Shown in pieces: positions 54,867-64,000 of a DNA stretch of 64,000 nucleotides. The stretch's first letter is position 1. Every line of letters starts with the position of its first letter. This DNA is from Roseovarius azorensis. Its GTDB lineage: Bacteria; Pseudomonadota; Alphaproteobacteria; Rhodobacterales; Rhodobacteraceae. Position numbers and translations under genes: made by a program. The stretch lies in contig NZ_FOAG01000004.1 in NCBI RefSeq assembly GCF_900109455.1, positions 124,001 to 188,000 on the forward strand, read 5' to 3'. The notes below the pieces were generated by a model. The model had not been told where the DNA came from. It ran no database searches and saw only the letters and a list, made by a program, of their open reading frames with translations.

Positions 54867-57146
54867 TCAGCCGTAATGCGCCACCGGCGTGCCGGCGATG
54901 GCCGCCATGTTCAGCAGCCCCCGTGCGGTGATCGCGGGCGTCACGATATGCGCGCGGTTGCCCATGCCCATCAGGATCGGCCCCACTTCCAGCCCGCCGG
55001 CCTTCATCTTGAGGATGTTGCGCACGCCCGAGGCGGCGTCGGCATAGGCAAAGATCAGCACGTTCGCCGCCCCCTGCATCCGGTTGCCCGGCAACAGCCG
55101 CTCGCGCAAGTCCGCATCGAGGGCGGCGTCGATGTTCATCTCGCCCTCATAGCTGAATTCGCGCGGGGCGGCATCGAGCAGGGCAATCGCCGCGCGCAGG
55201 CGCTCTGCGCCGTCATCGGTCTGATTGCCGAACTGCGACTGCGAACAGAACGCGACCTTGGGTGCGATCCCGAAGCGGCGCACATGCCGCGCCGCGCCCA
55301 CCGCCGTCTCGGCCAGATCCTCGGGCGTCGGTTGCACGCGCACATGGGTGTCGGCGATAAACAGCGGCCCGTCCTCGAGGATCATCATGCTGAGCGCGCC
55401 ATGCGGGTGATGGTCGGCGTCACCCAATACCTGATTGACATAATTCATATGCCAGCGGAATTCGCCGAAGGTGCCGCAGATCAGGCAGTCCGCCTCTTCG
55501 CGGTGGACCATCACTGCACCGATCGCCGTGCTGTTGGTGCGCATGATCGCGCGCGCCAGATCGGGTGTCACACCGCGCCGCGCCATGATCCGGTGATAGG
55601 TTTCCCAGTAATCGCGATAGCGCGGATCGTCCTGCGGGTTCACGATGTTGAAATCCCGCGCGGGGCGGATCGACAGCCCCGCGCGTTCACAACGCCGTGC
55701 GATCACTTCGGGGCGGCCGATCAGGATGGGCTGTTCCGTCGTTTCCTCGAGAATCGCCTGCGCCGCGCGCAGTACCCGCTCGTCCTCGCCCTCGGCAAAG
55801 ACGATGCGCCGCGCGGCGGTGCGCGCCGCCTGAAAGACCGGGCGCATCAGAAGCGCCGACTTGAACACGCTGGCATCCAGATTGGCCTTGTAGACCTTGA
55901 GATCCGCGATCGGGCGGGTTGCGACCCCCGTCTCCATCGCCGCCCGCGCCACCGCCGAGGATACGATGCCCGACAGGCGCGGATCGAACGGCTTGGGGAT
56001 CAGGTAATCGGCGCCGAAGGTCATCTGCTCGCCCTGATAGGCGGCGGCGGCCTCGGCGCTGGTACTGGCGCGCGCCAGATCGGCGATGCCCTGCACGCAG
56101 GCCACCTGCATTGCGTCGTTGATCTCGGTCGCGCCGACATCCAGCGCGCCCCGGAAAATGAAGGGGAAGCACAGCACGTTATTGACCTGGTTGGGAAAAT
56201 CCGAGCGGCCCGTGGCGATGATCGCATCCGGCACCGCCTCGCGCGCGAGATCGGGCATGATTTCGGGATTGGGATTGGCCAGCGCAAAGATGATCGGACG
56301 CGGCGCCATTTTCCGCACCATGTCGGGTGTCAGGATGTTCGGACCGGAAAGACCAAGAAACAGATCCGCCCCCGCGATCACATCATCCAGATTCCGCAGA
56401 TCGCTCGGCTGCGCAAACGCCGCCTTCTCGGGGTTCATATCCACCTCGCGGCCCGCATGGACCAGTCCGTGAATGTCGCAGAGCCATATGTTCCGGCGCT
56501 CAACCCCGAGCTTCAGCAGCATGTTGAGACAGGCAATCCCCGCCGCGCCGCCACCGGTGGACACGACCCGGATGTCCTCGAACCGCTTGCCCGCCACATG
56601 CAAGGCGTTGGTCGCTGCCGCCCCGACAACGATGGCCGTGCCGTGTTGATCGTCGTGAAACACGGGGATGTTCATCCGCTCGCGGCAAAGTCGTTCAACG
56701 ATGAAACAATCCGGCGCCTTGATGTCCTCGAGGTTGATGGCGCCGAACGTCGGCTCCAGCGCGCAGACGATATCGGCCAGCTTTTCAGGATCGCTCTCGT
56801 TCAGTTCGATGTCGAAACAGTCGATATTGGCGAATTTCTTGAACAATACCGCCTTGCCCTCCATCACCGGCTTTGACGCCAGCGCGCCGATATTTCCAAG
56901 GCCGAGAACGGCGGTGCCATTGGACACCACCGCCACCAGATTGCCGCGCGCGGTATAGCGGCTTGCGGTGGCGGGATCATCCCTGATCTCCAGACAGGCC
57001 TCGGCGACGCCAGGGGAATAGGCTCGGGACAGATCGCGACCATTGGCCATCGGCTTGGTTGCGCGGATCTCGAGCTTGCCCGGCTTGGGGAATTCGTGGT
57101 AATCTAGCGCCGCCTGTCTTGGCGTATCCTTGTGGCTGTCGGTCAT
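54867..57146 (-). CDS. maeB: NADP-dependent malic enzyme with phosphotransacetylase-like domain
   Basis: A 759-residue fusion. The N-terminal malic-enzyme part (about 1-420) contains [57 protein letters not shown] and [20 protein letters not shown]. The C-terminal part (about 430-759) has a phosphate acetyltransferase-like fold ([17 protein letters not shown]) that is regulatory in this family. It decarboxylates malate to pyruvate, making NADPH. An exact 18-bp palindrome lies 24-41 bp upstream of the start. It is convergent with the secreted-protein gene and divergent from upp. Confidence 0.95.
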   Translation of the reverse strand: MTDSHKDTPRQAALDYHEFPKPGKLEIRATKPMANGRDLSRAYSPGVAEACLEIRDDPATASRYTARGNLVAVVSNGTAVLGLGNIGALASKPVMEGKAVLFKKFANIDCFDIELNESDPEKLADIVCALEPTFGAINLEDIKAPDCFIVERLCRERMNIPVFHDDQHGTAIVVGAAATNALHVAGKRFEDIRVVSTGGGAAGIACLNMLLKLGVERRNIWLCDIHGLVHAGREVDMNPEKAAFAQPSDLRNLDDVIAGADLFLGLSGPNILTPDMVRKMAPRPIIFALANPNPEIMPDLAREAVPDAIIATGRSDFPNQVNNVLCFPFIFRGALDVGATEINDAMQVACVQGIADLARASTSAEAAAAYQGEQMTFGADYLIPKPFDPRLSGIVSSAVARAAMETGVATRPIADLKVYKANLDASVFKSALLMRPVFQAARTAARRIVFAEGEDERVLRAAQAILEETTEQPILIGRPEVIARRCERAGLSIRPARDFNIVNPQDDPRYRDYWETYHRIMARRGVTPDLARAIMRTNSTAIGAVMVHREEADCLICGTFGEFRWHMNYVNQVLGDADHHPHGALSMMILEDGPLFIADTHVRVQPTPEDLAETAVGAARHVRRFGIAPKVAFCSQSQFGNQTDDGAERLRAAIALLDAAPREFSYEGEMNIDAALDADLRERLLPGNRMQGAANVLIFAYADAASGVRNILKMKAGGLEVGPILMGMGNRAHIVTPAITARGLLNMAAIAGTPVAHYG

Positions 57147-57169
57147 GGTGTCCTCCCCCGCCGCACATA

Positions 57170-57187
57170 TAGTTTAATATTAAACTA
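57170..57187. promoter_or_regulatory. Perfect 18-bp palindrome upstream of maeB
   Basis: TAGTTTAAT-ATTAAACTA is fully symmetric with no spacer and is much richer in A+T than its surroundings. It lies 24-41 bp upstream of maeB and 141 bp from upp. MarR-type repressors use sites of this look; the cognate regulator is not known. Confidence 0.6.
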
Positions 57188-57327
57188 CCCTAGCGGCATG
57201 CTCTTATCACGCCGCCGCGATTTTTCAAGCCCAGCTTGCACCCGTGCGCGCGCCACCGCAATCCCGGCGTTGCCCTGCGCTGCATTTTCTGGAATGACGG
57301 ATCAACGCCCATCGCCGGAGGACCACC

Positions 57328-57960
57328 ATGACCCAAACCCTGACTATCGTCGATCATCCGCTCGTCCAGCACAAGCTGACCCTGATGCGGCAAAGGGATA
57401 CTTCGACGGCCGTGTTTCGCCAACTCCTGCGCGAGATAAGCCAGCTTCTGGCCTATGAGGTCACGCGGAGCCTGCCGATGACCACCCGCAGCATCGAGAC
57501 CCCGCTGATGGAAATGGAAGCGCCCGCTCTGGCGGGGCGCAAGCTGGCGCTCATTTCAATCCTGCGCGCGGGCAACGGCCTGCTGGACGGAATGCTCGAG
57601 CTTATCCCCTCGGCGCGCGTTGGCTTTGTCGGGCTTTATCGTGACGAGAAGACCCTGCAACCGGTCAAATACTATTTCAAGGTGCCCGATCAGTTGGATC
57701 AGCGGCTCACGATCATCGTGGACCCGATGCTTGCCACCGGCAATTCCTCTGTCGCCGCGGTTCAGATGCTCAAGGATGCGGGCGCGCGCGACATCCGTTT
57801 TCTGTGCCTGCTCGCCGCACCCGAAGGCGTCGCCCGGATGCAGGAGGCGCACCCGGATGTGCCGATCGTCACCGCCGCCCTCGATGATCGGCTCAACGAC
57901 AAGGGCTATATCCTGCCGGGACTAGGGGATGCGGGCGACCGAATGTTTGGTACTAAATAA
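57328..57960 (+). CDS. upp: Uracil phosphoribosyltransferase
   Basis: A 210-residue salvage enzyme making UMP from uracil and PRPP. The PRPP-binding motif is [15 protein letters not shown]; also [22 protein letters not shown] and the C-terminal [27 protein letters not shown] lies 7 nt upstream of ATG. Length is standard. It is divergent from maeB. Confidence 0.96.
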   Translation: MTQTLTIVDHPLVQHKLTLMRQRDTSTAVFRQLLREISQLLAYEVTRSLPMTTRSIETPLMEMEAPALAGRKLALISILRAGNGLLDGMLELIPSARVGFVGLYRDEKTLQPVKYYFKVPDQLDQRLTIIVDPMLATGNSSVAAVQMLKDAGARDIRFLCLLAAPEGVARMQEAHPDVPIVTAALDDRLNDKGYILPGLGDAGDRMFGTK

Positions 57961-58025
57961 GCCATTTCCTGTTTACTGAGTTGAAGAAATAAGGCAGGCT
58001 CCCGGCAACGGATTACGGGGGCGTG

Positions 58026-58700
58026 ATGATCTTTTCCAGACCTGCGCTGATCTTGCTGACCGTCCTTTTGACGGGCGCCGGCACCGTCCCGGCGCAACCA
58101 CTGCACGATGTGCCGACGCCCGCAGAACTGCCCCCCGACAGCTATACGGGGCGGCAGTATGTCGACAGTGCGGGCTGCGTTTTCATTCGCGCAGACGCAG
58201 ACGGCGAGATCACCTGGGTGCCGCGCGTGACACCCGAGCGCCGCGCGCTCTGCGGGTTCAAGCCGACGCTTGCCGCCGCCCCGCCGGTGATCGCGGAGAC
58301 CAGAGCACCCGACCCGGCGGTGCCGGAGACCTCAGCCCCTGCCCCCGACCGGACAGCCCCCCAACCGGCGCGCGCCCGGTCCGCCAAACCGCTGGCGGTT
58401 GGCATCCCCGCATCAGCGCGCCCGGCGCCGCCCGCCCCCGAAGAGCCTCCGCACGCCCATCCCGCGCCGGGCACCCCTGCCACGCCCCGCACCGTGCCCG
58501 CCGGCACCCGCGTCGCCCCCGCCCACGTCTATGCCAGCCAGAAACTGAGCACCGCCGGCATCCATGTGCCCGAGGGCATGAAACCGGCCTGGCGGGATGG
58601 CCGTCTCAACCCGCGGCGGGCGCATCAGACATTCGAGGGCAAGGCGCAGATGGAACGGATCTGGACCAAGACCGTGCCGCGTCGCCTGATCGAACGCTAG
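58026..58700 (+). CDS. Exported Pro/Ala-rich protein, SPOR-protein N-terminus-like
   Basis: A 224-residue precursor with a signal peptide (IFSRPALILLTVLLTGAGTVPA). A short conserved block, YVDSAGCVFIRADADGEITWVPRVTPERRALCGFKP, contains two cysteines and is shared with rhodobacterial SPOR-domain envelope proteins. A Pro/Ala-rich linker (about 85-155) and a basic C-terminal part follow (VPEGMKPAWRDGRLNPRRA). I do not see a full SPOR repeat, so it may be a divergent or truncated member. Confidence 0.7.
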   Translation: MIFSRPALILLTVLLTGAGTVPAQPLHDVPTPAELPPDSYTGRQYVDSAGCVFIRADADGEITWVPRVTPERRALCGFKPTLAAAPPVIAETRAPDPAVPETSAPAPDRTAPQPARARSAKPLAVGIPASARPAPPAPEEPPHAHPAPGTPATPRTVPAGTRVAPAHVYASQKLSTAGIHVPEGMKPAWRDGRLNPRRAHQTFEGKAQMERIWTKTVPRRLIER

Positions 58701-58709
58701 GCGCTGCGC

Positions 58710-59711
58710 CTATCGCACCCGCCGCCCGATCAACCGGGCCATGTCGAGCATCCGGCAGGAAAAGCCCCATTCGTTGTCATACCAGCCAAAGACCCGCAGC
58801 AGACCGCCGACAGAGACCGATGTCTGTGGCCCGCTGGTGATCAGGCTCTCGGGGCGTCCACGCAGGTCCGACGAGACCAGCGGCGCGTCGGTCCAGCCCA
58901 GCCAGGGGACACGCTGCGCGGTCTCTCGCAGCAGGGAGTTGACACGCTCGACACTCACCTCCTTGCGTGTCTGGACGGTCAGGTCGATGCAGGACACGCT
59001 TGCCACCGGCACCCGGATGGCACGGGCCTCGATCCGGCCATCGAGGTTCGGCAGCACGAGGCCGGTCTGATGCTGCGCGCTTGTCGTCGTGGGCACCATC
59101 GAGAGCGCCGCCGCACGGCTGCGCTCGGGCGCATCGCGCGGCTTGTCCACGGTGGGCTGGCTGCCGGTATAGCAATGCACCGTGGTCATCTGCCCGCTGA
59201 TGATGCCGTAAGCCTCGTCCAGCAGCCGCGCCAGCGGCGCCAGCGCATTGGTGGTGCAGGAGGCGTTCGAGATGATCCGCTGATCGCCCAGTTCTCCCTC
59301 GTTGGCGCCCAGCACCAGCGTGATATCCGCCTCGGCCGAAGGGCCGGAGACCAGCACCGCCCGCGCCCCCGCCGCCAGCCCGCGTTCGGCCACGGCGCGT
59401 TTGCCCGCCATGCCGGTGCAATCGAGCACCAGATCGACGCCGCCGAGGTCGAGCGCACTCAGATCGCGCGCGGCATGAAACGGGATCTCGCGCCCGTCCA
59501 CGATCAGCGCGCCCGCGCGCGTCGTCACCTGCCCGTGCCAGGGGCCGAACACGCTGTCATACTGGAAGAGATAGGCGCAGGTCGCCAGCGGCTCGATCTC
59601 GTTGATGCAGACCAGATCGAAATCCGCGCCCTCGCGCAGCAGGATGCGCAACAGCGTGCGGCCGATCCGGCCAAATCCGTTGATGGCGATGCGAATACGG
59701 TCTTGCGGCAT
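58710..59711 (-). CDS. Glyceraldehyde-3-phosphate dehydrogenase-family protein (paralogue)
   Basis: A 333-residue enzyme with NAD-binding start RIRIAINGFGRIGRTLLRILL, catalytic Cys152 in SNASCTTNALAPL, and FGWYDNEWGFSCRML at the C-terminus. After the cofactor strand it reads CINEIEPLATCAYLF instead of the usual IND motif, and the YDSVHG motif is YDSVFG. That may mark a specialised GAPDH or an erythrose-4-phosphate dehydrogenase-like paralogue. A start at 59711 is chosen because GGAGG lies 5 nt upstream. A symmetric operator-like site lies 74 bp upstream. Confidence 0.88.
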   Translation of the reverse strand: MPQDRIRIAINGFGRIGRTLLRILLREGADFDLVCINEIEPLATCAYLFQYDSVFGPWHGQVTTRAGALIVDGREIPFHAARDLSALDLGGVDLVLDCTGMAGKRAVAERGLAAGARAVLVSGPSAEADITLVLGANEGELGDQRIISNASCTTNALAPLARLLDEAYGIISGQMTTVHCYTGSQPTVDKPRDAPERSRAAALSMVPTTTSAQHQTGLVLPNLDGRIEARAIRVPVASVSCIDLTVQTRKEVSVERVNSLLRETAQRVPWLGWTDAPLVSSDLRGRPESLITSGPQTSVSVGGLLRVFGWYDNEWGFSCRMLDMARLIGRRVR

Positions 59712-59784
59712 GGGGCCTCCGGAACGGCAGGTCAACAAGACTGACATTGATGCGCCGCGCGAGGAAAGGCCAGTGCCGAAACAC

Positions 59785-59798
59785 AATTTGATCAAATT
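59785..59798. promoter_or_regulatory. Palindrome upstream of the GAPDH-paralogue gene
   Basis: AATTTGA-TCAAATT, a perfect 14-bp palindrome in the 113-bp gap between the AllE-like gene and the GAPDH-paralogue gene. It resembles operator half-sites of GntR-type repressors. It is richer in A+T than the local sequence. Confidence 0.45.
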
Positions 59799-59824
59799 AT
59801 GCGGGGCGCGGACGCACGCGCCTG

Positions 59825-60646
59825 CTAGAGCGCCATATGCCGATTCACATCCTTGTAGAGCAGATAGCGGAACGGCCCCGGTCCGCCCGCATAACAGGCC
59901 TGCGGGCAAAACGCGCGCAGCCACATGTAATCGCCCGCCTCGACCTCGACCCAGTCGCGATTGAGCCGATAGACCGCCTTGCCCTCCAGCACGTAGAGCC
60001 CGTGTTCCATCACATGCGTCTCGGTGAACGGGATCACCCCGCCCGGTTGCAGCGTGACGATTGTCACATGCATGTCGTGGCGCATATCCGTCGGGTCCAC
60101 GAACCGCGTCGTGGCCCAGACCCCGCCGCAATCGGGCATTTCCACCGGGGCCACATCGCGCTCGTTTGTGACGATCGGTTCTGGCAGGGCAATGCCCTCG
60201 ACTGCCTCATAGGCCTTGCGGATCCAATGGAACACCGCCCGCGCGGTGCCGGCATTCTCCAGCCGCCAGTCACAGTCCGGCGGCAGATAGGCATAGCCGC
60301 CCGGCTGCATGACATGCGCCTGCCCGGCAATCGTCAACCGCACCTCGCCCTCGGTGACAAAGAGCACGCCCTGCGCCTCGTCGTCCGGCTCCGGCCGGGT
60401 GCTGCCGCCGCCGGGGCTGACCTCCATCACGTAATGCGAAAACGTCTCGGCAAAGCCCGACATAGGCCGGGCGATCACCCAGACCCGCGTGCCCTGCCAA
60501 TGCGGCAGATAACTGGTGACGATATCGCGCAGCACCCCGCGCGGGATCACCGCATAGGCCTCGGCCAGGACTGCGCGGTCGTTCATCAGCTGGGTTTGCG
60601 GCGGCAGCCCGCCTTGCGGGGAGTGATAGCGGCGCGTCTCGGTCAT
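59825..60646 (-). CDS. allE: (S)-ureidoglycine aminohydrolase-like bicupin
   Basis: A 273-residue double-cupin protein of the AllE/YlbA family, which releases ammonia from ureidoglycine in allantoin breakdown. The two cupin cores are visible: one around GVLFVTEGEVRLTIAGQAHVMQPGGYAYLPPD, the other around GVIPFTETHVMEHGLYVLEGKAVYRLNRDWVEVEAGDYMWL with His/Glu metal ligands. No other allantoin or urea gene adjoins it, so its pathway partners lie elsewhere or its role differs. It is divergent from htpX with a 253-bp spacer. Confidence 0.85.
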   Translation of the reverse strand: MTETRRYHSPQGGLPPQTQLMNDRAVLAEAYAVIPRGVLRDIVTSYLPHWQGTRVWVIARPMSGFAETFSHYVMEVSPGGGSTRPEPDDEAQGVLFVTEGEVRLTIAGQAHVMQPGGYAYLPPDCDWRLENAGTARAVFHWIRKAYEAVEGIALPEPIVTNERDVAPVEMPDCGGVWATTRFVDPTDMRHDMHVTIVTLQPGGVIPFTETHVMEHGLYVLEGKAVYRLNRDWVEVEAGDYMWLRAFCPQACYAGGPGPFRYLLYKDVNRHMAL

Positions 60647-60899
60647 CGGGGTGTGTCCTTTCTGGATTTGACCCCATCAAACCGCGCCGCGTCCGCGCTG
60701 CCAACCGCTTTTGCGGGGCAAGCGGGCTGAAACACTAATAGGCAAAGGCGAACAATCGCGGTGCCGGAATATCCCGGAGCGGTATGCGACGTCCCGATGA
60801 TGCCCGGCGGGATCGGGCGGCAATGTTCCGCCCCGCAGACCGGCCGCTTGCCACCGGCGTGAAAGTCCCCATATTCCTCGCAAGACGGAGGATCGCGGG

Positions 60900-61766
60900 A
60901 TGATGGGATATCTGCGCACGGCCATTCTGATGGCGGCCATGACGGCGCTTTTTCTGGGCATTGGCGCGCTTCTGGGCGGCACCGGCGGCGCGCTGGTGGC
61001 GTTGGTCATCGCCCTGGCGATGAATGCCTTTACCTGGTGGAATTCCGACAGGCTGGTCCTGCGGATGCATGGCGCACAGCCCGCGACCGGCCCGCAGGGC
61101 GCGGCGCTGGAACGCATGGTGCACGGCATGGCCGACAAGACCGGGATGCCGCGCCCGCGCGTCTACATCCTCGATAACGAGCAGCCCAATGCCTTTGCCA
61201 CCGGGCGCAACCCGGCCAATGCCGCCGTTGCCGCCACCACCGGCCTGCTGCGGCATCTGAGTAAGGAGGAGATCGCCGCCGTGATGGCGCATGAACTGGC
61301 GCATATCCGCAACCATGACACCACCATCATGACGATCACCGCCACCTTTGCCGGGGCGATTTCCATGCTGGCCAATTTCGCACTGTTCTTTGGCCGGGGT
61401 CGCGGCAACGGCATGGGGATCATCGGCACGATTGCCCTGATGATCCTTGCACCCCTCGCCGCCGGGCTGGTGCAGATGGCGATCAGCCGGGGCCGCGAAT
61501 ACGAGGCCGACCGCGTCGGCGCCGTGATCTGTGGCAACCCGCTGTGGCTTGCCTCGGCGCTGGAAAAGATCTCCGGCCTTGCCGCGCGGATCGACAATGA
61601 CAGCGCCGAACGCAACCCGGCCACGGCGCATATGTTCATTGTCAACCCGCTGCACGTTCATGCCCGCGACCGGCTGTTTTCCACCCATCCCAACCCGGTG
61701 AACCGCATCCGCGCCCTGCGCGAGATGGCCGGAGCGCGGGGCGGGGAATTCGGGCCGTGGCGCTGA
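60900..61766 (+). CDS. htpX: Membrane zinc protease HtpX
   Basis: A 288-residue integral membrane metalloprotease of the M48 family involved in membrane protein quality control. Two N-terminal helices are followed by the active site [11 protein letters not shown] (His131, Glu132, His135), with the third zinc ligand Glu in [13 protein letters not shown]. Two further helices fall in between ([16 protein letters not shown] and [18 protein letters not shown]). GGAGG lies upstream. It is divergent from allE and convergent with the YHS-domain gene, 1 bp apart. Confidence 0.95.
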   Translation: MMGYLRTAILMAAMTALFLGIGALLGGTGGALVALVIALAMNAFTWWNSDRLVLRMHGAQPATGPQGAALERMVHGMADKTGMPRPRVYILDNEQPNAFATGRNPANAAVAATTGLLRHLSKEEIAAVMAHELAHIRNHDTTIMTITATFAGAISMLANFALFFGRGRGNGMGIIGTIALMILAPLAAGLVQMAISRGREYEADRVGAVICGNPLWLASALEKISGLAARIDNDSAERNPATAHMFIVNPLHVHARDRLFSTHPNPVNRIRALREMAGARGGEFGPWR

Positions 61767-62261
61767 TCACCCGCCGCTCAGCACCTCTGGCCAGCGCTTG
61801 TCACCCTTGGCGATAAAGCCGGGGATATCCTCCTGCCAGCGGGCCTGAATATCGTCGTTGAAGTTGAGGTAGAGCTTGCCGTCCACAATCGCCCAGTTTT
61901 CGGGCCGGGTGGAATAGAGCTTGCCCTTTTCTGCCACCGCCCAGGCACAGAACCCGCCATATTGCGGCGCATAGCGCTCTGGCTCGGCCTCGAACGCCGC
62001 GCGATTTTCCGCAGAGGCGAAATACCAGACTGCACCGTTCCATTCCAGCGCATGTGTCGGGCTGCCCGCCACCGGGCGTCCCTGGGTGAAATAGGCCACC
62101 GGATCGGTGCCCCGGATCGCCACGCCGTCCTTGGCAAAAACCGGCACGGCGGCCAGTTCCTCGAACCCACCCAGAAGCCGCTGCCCGGCATAGGCTGCCA
62201 GGGCGCCCGCGCCGACCAGACCGGTCGTCAGAATGACCTTTCGTCTTGTGAAAAATCCCAT
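61767..62261 (-). CDS. YHS-domain protein, membrane-anchored or exported
   Basis: A 164-residue protein. The N-terminal TRRKVILTTGLVGAGALAAYAG is a twin-arginine-like signal or anchor. A YHS domain follows at about 45-110: VAIRGTDPVAYFTQGRPVAGSPTHALEWNGAVWYFASAENRAAFEAEPERYAPQYGG is the family pattern, and CAWAVAEKGKLYST continues it. YHS domains bind metals in copper or other metal systems, but no such gene adjoins it. It is divergent from the thioesterase gene. Confidence 0.85.
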   Translation of the reverse strand: MGFFTRRKVILTTGLVGAGALAAYAGQRLLGGFEELAAVPVFAKDGVAIRGTDPVAYFTQGRPVAGSPTHALEWNGAVWYFASAENRAAFEAEPERYAPQYGGFCAWAVAEKGKLYSTRPENWAIVDGKLYLNFNDDIQARWQEDIPGFIAKGDKRWPEVLSGG

Positions 62262-62418
62262 ATCAAATCTCCTGCACCGCTTTGGACATGATCTATGTCG
62301 GTGCCCGTCACATCCAAATCACAAAACCGCCGGGCCTCTGTCATCGTCCGGCCTTCCATTGCCTTTGCGGCAGGAATACCCCTAAAAGGCCCGCAAAACC
62401 AACCAAGGACCATCCGCC

Positions 62419-62898
62419 ATGCCCGACCCCGTGCCGTTTTTCTCTGCCTTTCACAGTGTCGAAGAGGGTTGGATCGACTTTAACGGCCACATGAACATGG
62501 GGTATTATACCGTGCTGCTGGACCGCTGCGCCGATGAGGCCTTTGCCGAAATGGGCTTTGGCCCCGAATATGTGGCGGCGCGCAACCACACCACCTTTAC
62601 CGCCGAATTTCATGTCCGCTACCTGCGCGAACTCAAACTTGGCGACCGGGTGCGCAGTTCGTTTCACCTGCTCGACCATGACGCCAAACGGTTTCATTCG
62701 TTTCAGGAGCTGTATCACGAGGATGGCTGGCTGGCGGCCACCGGCGAAGGCATGACCCTGCATGTGGATCTGAGCGGACCGCGCGTGGTGGCGATGCCTG
62801 CCGATGTGCTGAGCCGCGTGCGCAGCATGGCCGCCGCCCACGCCCGCCTGCCGCGCCCCGAAGGTGTCGGCAGCCGCATTGGTATTCGTCGCGCGTAG
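62419..62898 (+). CDS. Hotdog-fold acyl-CoA thioesterase
   Basis: A 159-residue hotdog protein. The catalytic helix start is WIDFNGHMNMGYYTVLLDRCADEAF, with the Asp/His pattern of 4HBT thioesterases. YLRELKLGDRVRSSFHLLDHDAKRFHSFQELYHED follows. The W-x-D-FNGHMN opening resembles betainyl-CoA thioesterases of carnitine breakdown, which is only a suggestion. It is convergent with the desaturase and divergent from the YHS gene. Confidence 0.85.
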   Translation: MPDPVPFFSAFHSVEEGWIDFNGHMNMGYYTVLLDRCADEAFAEMGFGPEYVAARNHTTFTAEFHVRYLRELKLGDRVRSSFHLLDHDAKRFHSFQELYHEDGWLAATGEGMTLHVDLSGPRVVAMPADVLSRVRSMAAAHARLPRPEGVGSRIGIRRA

Positions 62899-62931
62899 GC
62901 CGGCGTTCACCCGGAATCGCAGGGCGCCTTG

Positions 62932-63957
62932 CTACGCCAGCCTGCGCGCCTGAGCGAAGGACAATAGCCGCCTGCCCTCTTCGTCCCACAGATGCAACCG
63001 TGCACTCGCAAGGCTCTGGCGGATGGTCATCCGGTTGCTTTCCGCCAGTTGCGCATGATCGCGCAGCACCTCCGGCAGGCGGTAGAACGGAATACGGCTA
63101 TAGAGATGATGGACATGGTGAATGCCGATATTGGCGCTGATCCATTGCAGCACCGCTGGCAGGACGTAATGCGAGCTGCCATGCAGCGCGGCCTCGTGCA
63201 ATTGCCAATCCTCCTCGGACGTCCAATGCGTTGTCTCGAACTGGTGCTGCACGTAAAACAGCCAGACCCCTGCCGTCGCGGCCAGCAGGGTAGATGGCAG
63301 AAAGATCAGCAAGATCGGCATCCAGCCGCCGAAAAACCCGATCACCGCCAGCGCGGCGAGGATTGCGGCATTCGTGGCCATTGCGCTGACCCAGTATCTG
63401 AGGTGCCCCATCAGCCCCAGAGGAATCCGGTTCTGCAACAGAAAGAGATAGCCCGGCCCCAGCCCGAACAGAACCACCGGATTTCGGTAAAGCCGGTAGA
63501 TCAGGCGCCCAAAGGGCGAGAGCGCGTTATACTCGGCCACGGTCAGCGTGGTGACATCGCCGATCCCGCGCTGATCGAGATTGCCCGCCGCGCTGTGGTG
63601 GATCGAATGCGACCGCCGCCACACGTCATAGGGGGTGAGCGTGACCACGCCCAGAACCCGGCCCAGCCAGTCGCTGAACGTCCGATTCCTGAAAAACGCC
63701 CCATGCCCGCAATCGTGCTGAATGGCGAAGAGCCGCAGCAGAAAGCCCGCATTGACCAGTGACAGCGCCAGAGTCAGCCAGTGGCTGACCGAGAGCGACC
63801 ACCAGGCCAACCCCCAGACCAGCACAAACGGGCCGACCGTTACCGCCAGTTCGAAAACGCTGCGCGCTGTATCGGGGTCGCGGTAGCCGGACAGGACTTT
63901 CACCCAGTCGCGCGGAGCGACGGGTCGGGGCCGTGAGGCATCGGAAATGTCGGACAT
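62932..63957 (-). CDS. Fatty acid desaturase family protein
   Basis: A 341-residue integral membrane di-iron enzyme. The three histidine boxes are HDCGHGAFF, HSIHHSAAGN and HHVHHLYSRIPFYRL, with about four or more membrane helices between and around them. This is the membrane desaturase/hydroxylase pattern; regiospecificity cannot be read. It is complete inside the window; the 43 bp beyond its start to the end hold nothing recognisable. Confidence 0.9.
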   Translation of the reverse strand: MSDISDASRPRPVAPRDWVKVLSGYRDPDTARSVFELAVTVGPFVLVWGLAWWSLSVSHWLTLALSLVNAGFLLRLFAIQHDCGHGAFFRNRTFSDWLGRVLGVVTLTPYDVWRRSHSIHHSAAGNLDQRGIGDVTTLTVAEYNALSPFGRLIYRLYRNPVVLFGLGPGYLFLLQNRIPLGLMGHLRYWVSAMATNAAILAALAVIGFFGGWMPILLIFLPSTLLAATAGVWLFYVQHQFETTHWTSEEDWQLHEAALHGSSHYVLPAVLQWISANIGIHHVHHLYSRIPFYRLPEVLRDHAQLAESNRMTIRQSLASARLHLWDEEGRRLLSFAQARRLA

Positions 63958-64000
63958 GCACCTGCTTTGCCATGGTTGTCGATAGCCTGCATAAACGAAT

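Noticed and set aside
54876..56876. 666-codon open frame on the plus strand, opposite maeB
   Set aside because: It is the antisense of malic enzyme; the high G+C makes long mirror frames. No family resemblance, His/Arg-rich composition typical of shadow frames.
60666..60680. FNR-like box TTGAC-CCC-ATCAA upstream of the AllE-like gene
   Set aside because: The spacer is 3 bp instead of 4 and the left half is imperfect, so it does not fit the FNR consensus.

Overview
The window looks like chromosomal DNA from a marine alphaproteobacterium of the Roseobacter group (Rhodobacteraceae). The evidence is uniformly high G+C, a class I PHA synthase cluster with a PhaR/phasin pair, an alphaproteobacterial NDUFA12-MlaD-DUF2155-Aat-AccC-AccB block, ThyX instead of ThyA, SdhE, an aa3 oxidase CtaD, a BetI/BetC/BetA choline cluster beside ChoXWV, and an ETF-linked acyl-CoA metabolism. 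The genus cannot be fixed by eye; a Roseovarius-like organism is only a guess. No prophage, insertion sequence, CRISPR array or rRNA was seen. Almost all of it is ordinary housekeeping and metabolic sequence.

Layout. 0-3 kb: truncated metallo-hydrolase, pseudouridine synthase, TadA, LysR regulator. 3-7.4 kb: polyhydroxyalkanoate locus (phaR, phaP, phaC on the minus strand, phaZ divergent on the plus strand) with three exact CTGC-N3-GCAG sites that fit PhaR. 7.4-12.6 kb: alpha/beta hydrolases, small conserved proteins, ThrS, an ArsC-like protein. 12.8-18.6 kb: cold-shock protein, a 520-bp non-coding stretch with a REP-like palindrome, ThyX, glyoxalase, a MIDAS protein, a MarR regulator with a candidate operator, SdhE coupled to an XRE protein, and an aminotransferase. 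18.6-27.4 kb: acyl-CoA synthetase/PAS-LuxR pair, AccB-AccC-Aat, the DUF2155/MlaD/NDUFA12/ClpX/ClpP minus-strand run, and an ArsR regulator with the cysteine spacing of persulfide sensors. 27.4-36.9 kb: AhpD-like protein, acyl-CoA dehydrogenase with a palindromic operator, an orphan SGNH-like gene, tRNA-Leu(GAG), a peptidoglycan-binding-like protein, LipB, cytochrome c, CtaD, DUF2478, tRNA-Thr(CGT), a secreted nuclease-like protein. 36.9-45.5 kb: choline/choline-sulfate island. 45.5-64 kb: cytochrome b561, glycosyltransferase, GlyA, NadK, PrpE, malic enzyme, Upp, a GAPDH paralogue, AllE-like cupin, HtpX, YHS protein, thioesterase and fatty acid desaturase.

How it works together. The PHA genes form a self-contained store-and-mobilise unit under one repressor. 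In the choline island, ChoXWV should import choline, BetC should release choline from choline-O-sulfate, and BetA should oxidise choline. BetB is not in the window, and an orphan family-5 solute-binding protein sits at the divergent promoter. PrpE and malic enzyme feed propionate and C4 acids into central metabolism. Each has a distinctive operator-like motif upstream: repeated TGCAAA half-sites before prpE and an 18-bp perfect palindrome before maeB. No single striking new system was recognised. The most useful leads are these cis-regulatory elements, the orphan binding protein in the choline island, and the orphan SGNH-like gene with a structured leader.
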